The notes under the pieces are model-generated. The model saw only the letters and a list, made by a program, of their open reading frames with translations, was not told the DNA's origin and made no database searches. A stretch of DNA of 64,000 nucleotides from NCBI RefSeq assembly GCF_902459535.1, contig NZ_LR699554.1:434001-498000 (forward strand). Direction: 5' to 3'. A program made the position numbers and the translations under genes. Every line of letters begins with the position of its first letter. Position 1 is the stretch's first letter. This document shows, in pieces, positions 8,999 through 16,468 of the stretch. The DNA is from Paraburkholderia dioscoreae. GTDB taxonomy: Bacteria; Pseudomonadota; Gammaproteobacteria; Burkholderiales; Burkholderiaceae.

Positions 8999-9838
8999 GG
9001 TTGGTGAATCTGCTCGCTGGCGAAACTCGCGTGGTGAGCAGTATTTCAGGGCGCTGTGCGGATGCGACTCGTTGTAGTGGTCAAACGCGATGGCCAGGTT
9101 GTGCAACGCCGTTCTCGCGTCCGGCTTGGGCATCCACGAGACGTAGTCTCTCTTCATCGTTTTGACGAAGCTCTCGGCCATTCCGTTGCTCTGCGGACTT
9201 CTGACCGGCGTCGTGATGGGTTTCAGGCCCACTTTTTTCGAGAACGTCAGCGTCTCCTCGGCAATGTAGCAGGAACCGTTGTCGCTGAGCCATTCGATTT
9301 CGTTGTCGGCCTTTAACGCACCATCGAAACGGTTTTCTACAGCTTGAAGCATGACATCACGCACCATGTCTCCGGTATAGCCTCCAGTGGTCGCAGCCCA
9401 GCTCATGGCTTCCCGGTCACAGCAGTCCAGTGCAAAGATGACGCGCAGCGGCGAGCCGTCATCACAGCGGAATTCGAAGCCGTCCGAGCACCAGCGCGCA
9501 TTGCTCTGGTCCACCGCGACCCTTCCATCGTGCCGGCGCCTGGATTCGGGATGTCGAGGGCGGCGCTCAAGCAGCAGGCCGTGGGTATGCATGACCCGAT
9601 AAACCCGTTTTGCATTAACCCGAGGCTGTCCCTGTGCCTCCCGGTTTCGGCGTAGGAGAGCCCAGGCGCGCCGGTAGCCGTAAGTAGGCAAATCAGCAAC
9701 CAACTCCTGGAGCTCGGCAACGAGCGGCATGTCGTCACGGGCGGGTGTCTTGCGCTTGTCGACCCATTCGGCGTCGCGCTTTATTTTCACTGCGAGATTA
9801 GAGCGCGACACACCCAGGACATTACAGACCGTCTTCAT
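8996..9838 (-). CDS. IS2-group transposase OrfB (DDE integrase core)
   Basis: A 280-residue rve-type integrase-core protein with an N-terminal HTH_21 region (YGYRRAWALLRR) and the catalytic domain: the first Asp in the RWCSDGFEF block, the second in WLSDNGSCY, and the Glu in SPQSNGMAESFVKTMKRD. It is preceded by orfA with an ATGA overlap and is in the -1 frame relative to it. The frame stays open upstream to an A7 run in orfA, so the active transposase is probably the OrfAB fusion made by frameshifting, as known for IS3-family elements. Confidence 0.93.
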   Translation of the reverse strand: MKTVCNVLGVSRSNLAVKIKRDAEWVDKRKTPARDDMPLVAELQELVADLPTYGYRRAWALLRRNREAQGQPRVNAKRVYRVMHTHGLLLERRPRHPESRRRHDGRVAVDQSNARWCSDGFEFRCDDGSPLRVIFALDCCDREAMSWAATTGGYTGDMVRDVMLQAVENRFDGALKADNEIEWLSDNGSCYIAEETLTFSKKVGLKPITTPVRSPQSNGMAESFVKTMKRDYVSWMPKPDARTALHNLAIAFDHYNESHPHSALKYCSPREFRQRADSPT

Positions 9839-10230
9839 CGGTCGTCCCCTGGCAGCAATGGTGAGCGCGCAATCAATTTTTTTGCCCGGCCGTACTCCAC
9901 TGCTTCGCGGAGGATTTCCACTTCCATCGTCTTCTTGCCCAGCAATCGCTGGAGTTCACGAATCTGTTTCATCGCTTCGGCCAGGTCCGATGCCGGTACC
10001 ACATGCTCGCCGGCACTGACCGCTGACAGGCTTCCGTCCTGATAGAGCTTGCGCCAGGCGAACACCTGGTTTGCATTCACTTGATGACGACGGGCAACTC
10101 CGGAAACGGTTGCGCCGGGCTCGAAGGTCTCGCGCACTATCGCAAGCTTTTCCTCGACAGAGCGCCTGCGGCGCTGTTCGGGCTGGGTCAAAACTTCAAT
10201 GGGTTCCACGTTAGAGCTGGGCTTAAACAT
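9835..10230 (-). CDS. IS2-group transposase OrfA
   Basis: A 131-residue protein with an N-terminal helix-turn-helix that recognises the element ends (VEEKLAIVRETFEPGATVSG, then ARRHQVNANQVFAWRKLY) and a C-terminal leucine-zipper-like stretch (IRELQRLLGKKTMEVEILRE). It overlaps orfB by four bases. The end of the gene contains the A7 slippery sequence that permits the -1 shift into orfB. Alone, OrfA of this family usually represses or modulates transposition. Confidence 0.92.
   Translation of the reverse strand: MFKPSSNVEPIEVLTQPEQRRRRSVEEKLAIVRETFEPGATVSGVARRHQVNANQVFAWRKLYQDGSLSAVSAGEHVVPASDLAEAMKQIRELQRLLGKKTMEVEILREAVEYGRAKKLIARSPLLPGDDR
9877..9883 (-). other. A7 slippery site for -1 ribosomal frameshift
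   Basis: Seven A residues in a row on the coding strand, read as GCA AAA AAA in orfA. After a -1 slip the frame has no stop through AAA AAA ATT GAT and onward to the orfB ATG, so a continuous OrfAB protein can be made. Confidence 0.8.
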
Positions 10231-10253
10231 AGGCGTAAGACTACCTCAAAGTT

Positions 10254-10293
10254 TAAGCGTTCCTCGTGTCCGGTTTTCACGGGGGCCGCCCCA
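10254..10293. repeat. terminal inverted repeat, orfA end
   Basis: Read inward it begins TGGGGCGGCCCC and carries CCGGACA and ACGCTTA. It lies upstream of orfA and likely overlaps its promoter. Confidence 0.75.
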
Positions 10294-10298
10294 CGGAG
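10294..10298. repeat. target-site duplication, right copy
   Basis: CGGAG, identical to the copy at the left tip. In the intact nuclease gene this sequence occurred once, within codons Leu-Arg of DLVLR. Confidence 0.85.
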
Positions 10299-10511
10299 GA
10301 CCAGGTCACTCTCACCGTCCGTGTCGGAAAGACTGTGCCACGCCCCCGCTGCAGTGACGTTGTGCAAGTCAATCTTGCCACAGAACCATGCGACGAAGTC
10401 GTTATTGACGTGGAATTCCTCCAACAGCAGCAGGTCGATATCTCGCTCAGTTACCGAGGCCAAGTAGCGTCCAAAGTCGGTATCCGGTATCACAGAATTG
10501 ATCTGGTTCAT

Positions 10512-10982
10512 GTAGGTCGACTCCACAACGTTCGGGGCGGTAATAGCTAAGTCCTGTTTTCAACGCTTTCGGGCAGGTTCCCCGTATCGTGGCTGGACAG
10601 GGCATTGCCCGACAATAACACGCCCCTTCCGACTATCACCATTAGCCCTGGCCTGCCCGCGCCGCAACTGTCGGCTCTTTATGGCAATGCCGATGTTCGA
10701 ACGCTGTTTGGAGGTTCGACGCCAAGGGCGTTCATGACCGCACCGCGCTCTAACACGGTTGACTCCGGTAGACCCTCAGCGGACTTCCGGTACGTAGAGG
10801 CATCAATAGCTTTTCACAAAGTGCAGCGGACGTTCATTGGGCGATGTTTGCTGACGGGTCATCGGCCGTTGCGGATAGTCGCACAGCCTCACGCTTGCCG
10901 AGGTGGTGCGAGTCGTCAACGCCGATGGCATCGGCAACTAGACCGCTTGTAAGCGAACCGCACCATCATGGTCGTTCAGGCG
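10512..10982. other. about 470 bases without a supported gene
   Basis: An open frame at 10605-10952 has an unconvincing composition, no ribosome site and no family resemblance. The stretch may be a remnant of older insertions. Confidence 0.4.
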
Positions 10983-11675
10983 TTAGTCGGCCGAAAAACC
11001 TTCGACCAGCCGCGGGGAAAATACCAACTCCGGCGAGTCGCCGTTGGAAGAGTCAAGATGAATCATCTTGTCGTATTCGCGCGGCTCCAAATCGAATACA
11101 CGCACAGTTTTATGAACAGCCGGGTCGCCGCTGAACTGATATGCGACGCACGCCACTACGGCGAAGCCAGGAACAAAACCTTTGGCAAGGCCCGGACTGT
11201 GGGCCTTCCATCGTAGATTTTGAGCCGCGTTCGGGAACATTACCTCGCCCATTCCCTGCGTGCGTGCAACGTCGTTCTCTTGGCACGTTTGAGCTATGGC
11301 ACGCCGTAGGGCCTCAAGCGGTTCAGGATAAGAAAAGCCGCCGGAAACTGGAGGCGTCTCTTTCGAATCGGCTAGCGGCATCATCGTGGCTGTGAACATG
11401 ACATTGAAAGCCGGTGATCGGCCCACGTTGTTTAGGCTATACCTAAACGTGTATGCCAATCCGTTGCTCTCGTCATGGACAAGTGGCCCTTCCGGTTCCA
11501 TTTCCAGTGAAACCCAGGGGCGCTGATCAAACTTCATGGACTGCAGTTGATCTCTGGATGCCCTGAACTGATACCAGGACGCACCCGCGCCCAACAGCGA
11601 GCCGATAGCCGCACATAACGCAACCCAAGCCGCCACATAGTCCAACCAGTGCTTGTTCGTCTCACGCCCCGACAT
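10983..11675 (-). CDS. hypothetical membrane-anchored protein
   Basis: A 230-residue protein with one N-terminal transmembrane helix (WVALCAAIGSLLGAGASWY, about residues 14-32) and then a soluble domain likely on one side of the membrane. The soluble part begins MKFDQRPWVSLEMEPEGP and shows a beta-rich pattern (YRYSLNNVGRSPAFNV-like block) similar to the immunoglobulin-like domain of many bacterial proteins of unknown function that follow an identical single helix. I do not recognise a specific family or function. It lies alone between the nuclease region and the RNA candidate. Confidence 0.7.
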   Translation of the reverse strand: MSGRETNKHWLDYVAAWVALCAAIGSLLGAGASWYQFRASRDQLQSMKFDQRPWVSLEMEPEGPLVHDESNGLAYTFRYSLNNVGRSPAFNVMFTATMMPLADSKETPPVSGGFSYPEPLEALRRAIAQTCQENDVARTQGMGEVMFPNAAQNLRWKAHSPGLAKGFVPGFAVVACVAYQFSGDPAVHKTVRVFDLEPREYDKMIHLDSSNGDSPELVFSPRLVEGFSAD

Positions 11676-11941
11676 AGCGCCCCCGAGTTTTTTGGTAAAT
11701 CATAAGTGAAAAACCGATAGTTAGAGCGTTAGGGAATCGCATAAACTTGTGGCGGCACCCTTATTGAGCATCAAATCACGCTCACATCGCGCGTGCGTCA
11801 ATCGGCTGCATACTTCCCTTACCTGATATTGGCTTTTCCATGGCTGACTTTAACCGGGATATCTGCTTGCTTTACTCGTCACCCTCGCGCCCACATTCAG
11901 GCGCTTACCCACCCAAAAATCAAACCTTTTAGCGCACCCAG

Positions 11942-11973
11942 TTGCTCTCTCCGCACCTGGCCTGATTTATAAT
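11942..11973 (+). promoter_or_regulatory. promoter of the structured RNA
   Basis: A perfect -10 box TATAAT (11968-11973) with TTGCTC 20 bases upstream. The structured sequence begins 8 bases after the -10 box, which suggests that the transcript starts just before the first hairpin. Confidence 0.55.
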
Positions 11974-11977
11974 CACC

Positions 11978-12150
11978 AAGCCTTCGGGAAACACCCGAAG
12001 GTCAGGTTTGGAAGCCTGCATGTAATGCCCGCACACCCGCTCAGGCGGGGAGTGCGTCTATCCCTGCACGTCTGTTGTTCCACAATGGGCGGGCGGTGGT
12101 GGGGGAGCCGCGAGGCTCGCCGGCTTGGCATTACACCGGTCTTCCAATCC
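11978..12150 (+). ncRNA. candidate structured RNA, C4-antisense-like architecture
   Basis: Three nested signals follow a strong promoter. First, CCTTCGGG (11981-11988) and CCCGAAGG (11994-12001) make an 8-bp hairpin with loop AAACA. Second, CCCGC/GCGGG flanked by CGCAC/GTGCG forms a stem around 12031-12055. Third, TTGGAAG (12008-12014) and TGTAATGCC (12021-12029) are exactly complementary, in reversed order, to CTTCCAA (12141-12147) and GGCATTACA (12127-12135). Two short antisense blocks that pair with a downstream target in the same leader are the design of phage P4/P1 C4 antisense RNAs. The open frame downstream at 12222 would be the controlled gene. Assignment to that family is inference. 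Confidence 0.5.
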
Positions 12151-12221
12151 CGCTACCTGCCCGCTCACCCACTTTCCAAGCGAGTGTCGGGCGATCTGAG
12201 CAGTAACAGGGAGATCGCACC

Positions 12222-12683
12222 ATGAGCAAGACCGCAAAAAATCAACCCGCTTCACGCCCGCCTGTCGACGTACTCCAATACGAAAAGCTCGCGCTGTCGG
12301 CATTCGACCTATGCGAACGGCAACTGGGCAAACTGAATACGCTAATCACACTAGCGTCTTCAATGTGTAGGAATCCTGCCATCACGAGCGACGAAAGACA
12401 CCGCCGTCAGACCATGCTCGAACTGCTCGTCGACACTGCAGAGCAATATCATCAGGATCTCGAATGCGAACGCGAACTCTTCCAGGTGATTGCGCTCGAT
12501 GCAAAGGGCGTCCCTCAAGCGCGTCTCACCGCCAGTCACGCAACGCGCCTTCTTGTCGAAGCATCCAGGATTGCGAACGGATCGCAAGCTACCGACAACG
12601 CCCCCAAGCGCAAACGTTCTCCTGCCAAAAGCGTAGCGATTGCAAAGGCGCATGCACAGCAATCGGTCGCCGTGCGGCACTAA
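12222..12683 (+). CDS. hypothetical protein downstream of the structured RNA
   Basis: A 153-residue protein beginning after a good AGGGAGA ribosome site. It is predicted largely alpha-helical (repeated hydrophobic heptads around residues 25-110) with a basic C-terminal tail (PKRKRSPAKSVAIAKAHA) that could bind nucleic acid. No known family is recognised. Its leader holds the RNA candidate with antisense complementarity, so expression may be regulated post-transcriptionally, as in phage-satellite immunity circuits. It may be a remnant of an integrative element, but no integrase gene is visible nearby. Confidence 0.6.
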   Translation: MSKTAKNQPASRPPVDVLQYEKLALSAFDLCERQLGKLNTLITLASSMCRNPAITSDERHRRQTMLELLVDTAEQYHQDLECERELFQVIALDAKGVPQARLTASHATRLLVEASRIANGSQATDNAPKRKRSPAKSVAIAKAHAQQSVAVRH

Positions 12684-12740
12684 CTAACGGATAACGGACA
12701 ACCGATAGCATCAGCGAAGAGACAAGCTGTGCGCAGGGGC

Positions 12741-13490
12741 TCAACGTGAGGCCGAAAACCATCGCCGTAATCCCTGCACGTCCGGGATACGGATATGTCG
12801 CCCCTTGGCCTCGATGAGATTCAGATCGCAAAGCCGGGTGAATGCCCTGCTCACGGTTTCCAGTCGCAGTCCGACGAAGTCGGCAATATCGGTTCGACTG
12901 ACGGGAAGCGAAAACTCGGTGAAGTGCTGTTTGCGCGCAGCGAGCTGGTCTGAAAACCAGAGCAGGAATCCACAAACGCGCCGTTCGGCATTGGCACTCG
13001 CGGTGAACAGGAACGCCTCCTGCCGTTGTTGCATGACGCGGGCAATGAGACGATGAAACTGAGTGCCGATCAACTGGTTCTGGGAGATGCGCCGCAGCAG
13101 ATGCCGGTAAGGGATAACACAGAAGACTGAATTCTCAAGCGCAACCACCGTAACGGTTTGCGCTCCAGACGCGGCACCGAGGAAACCCACCACATCACCC
13201 CGCAGGGCGAGTGCCGCAATCTGCGGGCGCCCGTCGACAGAGCGCACCACGGCCTTTGACGAACCGCTCGCAATCGCAAATAGATGTGTGAATGGAGCCC
13301 CTTGCTCGTAGAGAACCTTACCTTGCTCGACTCGCCTTCTTTCGACAACAACGTCGGCGAGATTGGACACCTGATGCAGGTCAAGGCCACTTCCAAGACA
13401 TAGTTCGCGGATTCCGCATTGAGCACAATGATTGGGGCGATCGCCAGCGAAAGATTGCTTGCCAAGGGCGATTAACAGTTCGTGATCCAT
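12741..13490 (-). CDS. FNR-type oxygen-responsive transcription regulator
   Basis: Start set at 13490 (MDHELL), giving 249 residues, close to FNR length. The N-terminal cluster HCAQCGIRELC has the C-x2-C-x5-C spacing of FNR, and a fourth cysteine sits in SVFCVIPYRHLL at the position of FNR Cys122, so a [4Fe-4S] oxygen sensor is expected. The cNMP-binding-type beta roll is followed by a helix-turn-helix (SRTDIADFVGLRLETVSRAF) with the ExxSR recognition residues that read TTGAT-type half-sites. A matching box lies upstream at 13924-13937. It probably controls microaerobic or anaerobic genes. Ribosome site is weak. Confidence 0.88.
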   Translation of the reverse strand: MDHELLIALGKQSFAGDRPNHCAQCGIRELCLGSGLDLHQVSNLADVVVERRRVEQGKVLYEQGAPFTHLFAIASGSSKAVVRSVDGRPQIAALALRGDVVGFLGAASGAQTVTVVALENSVFCVIPYRHLLRRISQNQLIGTQFHRLIARVMQQRQEAFLFTASANAERRVCGFLLWFSDQLAARKQHFTEFSLPVSRTDIADFVGLRLETVSRAFTRLCDLNLIEAKGRHIRIPDVQGLRRWFSASR

Positions 13491-13923
13491 TGATGAAGAG
13501 TACCGGGTGACTCGCTCGCGTGGCGTAGTTTTGATTGGCGGAGCATTACCCGTTCGTCGACAAACTGACGAGGGGCGTGTCCATTCGCGGGTGGACACTC
13601 CCGCGAGTGTCCGCTAGTCGTACGTGCAGCGTCCGACCGTTTACTCAGTGGCGTACGCCGCATCGATTGGCTGTCTTAACGGAATTGTAGTCATTAGCCT
13701 GTGATGCAATGGAGAACTGAAAACGCCGATTCGGCTTGTGGCTGTATGGCGTATCCGCAGAAATTTCGTTGTCTTACATCTGTCCCCTCGACAACCATTT
13801 TCTCGGCATTGGCACTCCAGATTGGATCCGGGGGGTGAGAGCTGAAAAGCTGGTTGAACCGTACTCCTGAACCGATCATATTCCCCGGTCGACTTCATGC
13901 GCTCATCGATACAGCGTATCAAG

Positions 13924-13937
13924 TTGACTAAAGTCAA
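13924..13937. promoter_or_regulatory. FNR/CRP-type palindromic operator
   Basis: TTGAC-N4-GTCAA, a perfect 14-bp palindrome one base per arm away from the FNR consensus TTGAT-N4-ATCAA. It lies about 430 bases upstream of the FNR-type gene and 160 bases upstream of the small plus-strand frame at 14099. Apart from this box the stretch 13491-14098 shows no supported gene. Confidence 0.6.
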
Positions 13938-14098
13938 ATGAGAGGGTTTGCCGAGTCGGCAAAGAATGAAGTGTCACGACGCGAACCGGTATCGTGGTGG
14001 GGCCTTATCTGAATACTAATAGCTTTAGCATGATCAGCCTGGCATTCGTCAGACCTTTGTTACCTATATGAACCGTCCACTTAACGGCACGCTTTCTC

Positions 14099-14449
14099 AT
14101 GCGTGATCATTGGTGTTTGTGCGCCCAGTCAGTCGATGACTGTTGTCTGACGTTGTTCGACGAGTGGTGTGAAAGGCGCGCGGTACTACCGCTGTGCTAT
14201 TTGATGAATGCATGGCCGATTGTGTCTGTGTCCGGTTCAGCGATATGCCGTCTCTACGCAATATTGGACGAACTACTGAGCAACGAAGCTGCAGGGTTGC
14301 TCGACAATGAACGTAGGATAATCAACAGGATTCTGCGAAATAAATGCACCCATGTAGAGGGTTTGTCCGCCGAGCTGGCCGACGCAGTGTGCGATGTTTG
14401 TTCGCTCAGGCGTTACAAGATCCTTCTATTGGATGGGAACGTTGCCTAA
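14099..14449 (+). CDS. small hypothetical protein
   Basis: A 116-residue frame whose C-terminal half (LDELLSNEAAGLLDNERRI and onward) reads like a compact helical protein and has no rare-codon or stop-prone look. The ATG at 14204 (MNAWPIVSV) is an alternative start giving 81 residues; neither start has a strong ribosome site. It contains many cysteines. It lies downstream of the FNR-like box and may be an FNR target. No family is recognised. Confidence 0.45.
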   Translation: MRDHWCLCAQSVDDCCLTLFDEWCERRAVLPLCYLMNAWPIVSVSGSAICRLYAILDELLSNEAAGLLDNERRIINRILRNKCTHVEGLSAELADAVCDVCSLRRYKILLLDGNVA

Positions 14450-14676
14450 CCGGGAATAGCTGAATTCCATACACGGGAGCGCAATGGGAAGGTGACGGAG
14501 AAATATATCTAACTTTGGCTGGCCAACAATAATTTGTACACCGAACATTATATCGAAGTGAGATTCCGTTATTTCCCGACGTGATCGCTAAAGATATCGA
14601 TCCTGCGGCCGTTAGCAGACTATAGAGCGGTAGCACTGTCAGCCCGTCGCGGTCAATTTGAGAGGTTCGTTAACGT

Positions 14677-16224
14677 ATGAAGTTGTCCTTCTCCCAGAAG
14701 CTTTGGCTTCCGCTGGTCCTGAGCCTGTTATGTCTTGCCGGTATATCGATCTACAACGCCTTCGAAGGGAGGGAAGCTCAACTGGAAGATCGCAAACAGG
14801 ATCTGATCCACGCTTCCGACATCGCCCTTAGTATTGTCAAGACATATGGTGACGCCGTAGCCGCAGGATCGCTGACTGAGACGGAAGCAAAGAAACAGGC
14901 CATGGATAAGATTCGGGCCATCCGGTACGGCGACGAAGGCTACTTCGCGATCATCAATTCGGCCGCAACGGTGTTGATGCACCCGACGCGTCCGGAGATG
15001 GACGGCAAGGACGCCAGCAACTACAAAGATCCGAACGGTGTGTATGTCTTTCGCGCCGCGGTTGACGCCGTCAAGCGCGACGGCAAGGGATTCAACGAGT
15101 ATGCGTTTCCGCGGCCGGGCTCATCGGAAGCGTCTCCGAAGATCTCCTACAACGTGGGCTATCAGCCGTGGGGCTGGATTCTCACGACCGGAGTCTACGT
15201 CGACGACATCGACGCGGCGTTCCGTTCAATGCTGTATCGCAGCCTCGGAATCATGCTGGTGATGATCGCAGCTTTGTCGACTGTCGTGGTGCTGTTCAAT
15301 CGCAGCATTCTTCGCGCAATGGGCGGAGAGCCTTCTTATGCCGCCGAGCTTGCCAACCAGATTGCCGGCAATGACCTGACCGCAGTGGTCAAGACGACTC
15401 GGGATGATCGATCAAGCCTGCTATTTTCGATGAAAAGCATGCAGGAGCAACTCACGCGCACGATCAGCGGGATCAAGATTGCAGCCGATTCGATCGCTAC
15501 CGCTTCGCATCAGATCGCGGTGGGCAACCAAGACCTCTCTCAACGCACTGAGGAGCAGGCTGCGTCTCTGGAGCAAACGGCGGCCAGCATGGAGCAACTG
15601 ATCTCCACGGTGAGCCAGAACGCCGAGAATGCGAGCGAGGCCAATCAGCTCGCTGCGCAGGCGGTCAAGGTGGCCGAGCAGGGTGGTGTCGTCGTAACGC
15701 GTGTCGTTGAAACGATGGGCGGGATCAACGCCAGCTCCGACAGGATCGCCGACATAGTGGGCATGATCGAAAGCATCGCATTCCAGACCAATATCCTCGC
15801 CTTGAACGCGGCCGTGGAGGCGGCGCGTGCCGGCGAACAGGGGAGAGGCTTTGCAGTGGTCGCTTCCGAGGTGCGCTCGCTCGCGCAGCGTTCTTCGACC
15901 GCGTCGAAAGAGATCAGGGAACTGATTCACGATTCGGTTCAACGGGTGCGCACCGGTGCCGGATACGCGCAGGAAGCCGGCGAAGCCATGGACCGGATTA
16001 CGCACGAGGTCAGGCGCGTGACCGATCTCATGAGTGAAATCGCCGCTTCGTCGCAGGAGCAAAGCAAGGGAATCGGCGAGGTGAATGAGGCTGTCACGCA
16101 GATGGATCAGGTCACGCAGCAGAACGCGGCACTGGTCGAAGAAGCCGCAGCCGCAGCCAGTTCGCTAGAGATGCAGGCGGACGATCTGAAGGCCATTGTG
16201 TCCACGTTCCGGCTGGACGCCTAG
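14677..16224 (+). CDS. methyl-accepting chemotaxis protein with periplasmic Cache domain
   Basis: A 515-residue chemoreceptor. Helix one (LWLPLVLSLLCLAGISIYNAF) and helix two (LGIMLVMIAALSTVVVLF, about residue 195) flank a periplasmic sCache_2-type domain with the typical YGDEGYFAIINSA and PWGWILTTGVYVDDID blocks, which bind small organic ligands. A HAMP segment follows, then the MCP signalling domain with the conserved hairpin tip IESIAFQTNILALNAAVEAA. No C-terminal NWETF-type pentapeptide is seen, so methylation enzymes are probably recruited by other receptors. It stands first in a signalling block. Confidence 0.93.
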   Translation: MKLSFSQKLWLPLVLSLLCLAGISIYNAFEGREAQLEDRKQDLIHASDIALSIVKTYGDAVAAGSLTETEAKKQAMDKIRAIRYGDEGYFAIINSAATVLMHPTRPEMDGKDASNYKDPNGVYVFRAAVDAVKRDGKGFNEYAFPRPGSSEASPKISYNVGYQPWGWILTTGVYVDDIDAAFRSMLYRSLGIMLVMIAALSTVVVLFNRSILRAMGGEPSYAAELANQIAGNDLTAVVKTTRDDRSSLLFSMKSMQEQLTRTISGIKIAADSIATASHQIAVGNQDLSQRTEEQAASLEQTAASMEQLISTVSQNAENASEANQLAAQAVKVAEQGGVVVTRVVETMGGINASSDRIADIVGMIESIAFQTNILALNAAVEAARAGEQGRGFAVVASEVRSLAQRSSTASKEIRELIHDSVQRVRTGAGYAQEAGEAMDRITHEVRRVTDLMSEIAASSQEQSKGIGEVNEAVTQMDQVTQQNAALVEEAAAAASSLEMQADDLKAIVSTFRLDA

Positions 16225-16468
16225 CATGGCGCTGGCATGCGCCTCGCGGCTCAGGCACGCAGTGCGGTTCCGGCGTGTCGAAACAGCGCCTACGTCCGCG
16301 CTGAAACCGCCGACACCCATTCTGCGCGTGCGGACTGTATAAGCCGCCGGAACAGACGCCTGGCCTATGGGCAGCTTCGAACCTTCGGATCGGGACGAGC
16401 ACATGCCAGGCATGTCTGCACGACTTGCTGCAAACAACTTGCAAGAAAGCCTACACCCCGGAGCTTCC

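Larger units (their letters stand above)
8959..10293 (-). mobile_element. IS3-family, IS2-group insertion sequence, 1335 bp, apparently intact
   Basis: Both tips start with TGG when read inward, and the 40-base terminal inverted repeats (8959-8998 and 10254-10293) share GCCCC, CCGGACA and ACGCTTA blocks with small offsets. Length (1335 bp against about 1.33 kb for IS2), the 5-bp duplication CGGAG on both sides, overlapping orfA/orfB and an A7 slippery run all fit the IS2 group. Both transposase frames are open, so the element looks capable of movement. The perfect duplication implies a recent, simple insertion. Confidence 0.92.
8230..10511 (-). pseudogene. PD-(D/E)XK nuclease-family gene interrupted by an IS2-group element
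   Basis: The N-terminal part (10511 to 10294) and the C-terminal part (8953 to 8230) are separated by the insertion sequence. Removing the element and one 5-bp duplication joins the two in the same frame, giving 313 residues and rebuilding the active-site core: DTDGESDLVLR, then VLQEERRIGILIENK, with a following QYRQAERY. This D...ExK...Q pattern is that of the PD-(D/E)XK nuclease superfamily (PF14281-like). The start at 10511 has a GTGGAG ribosome site. The insertion falls between the metal-binding Asp and the ENK motif, so neither half should be active. Confidence 0.8.

Noticed and set aside
10605..10952. Plus-strand frame of 115 residues
   Set aside because: No ribosome site, no domain, and a composition unlike protein; may be debris.
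13641..13937. Minus-strand frame of 98 residues upstream of the FNR gene
   Set aside because: Overlaps the FNR-like box and has no ribosome site or family.
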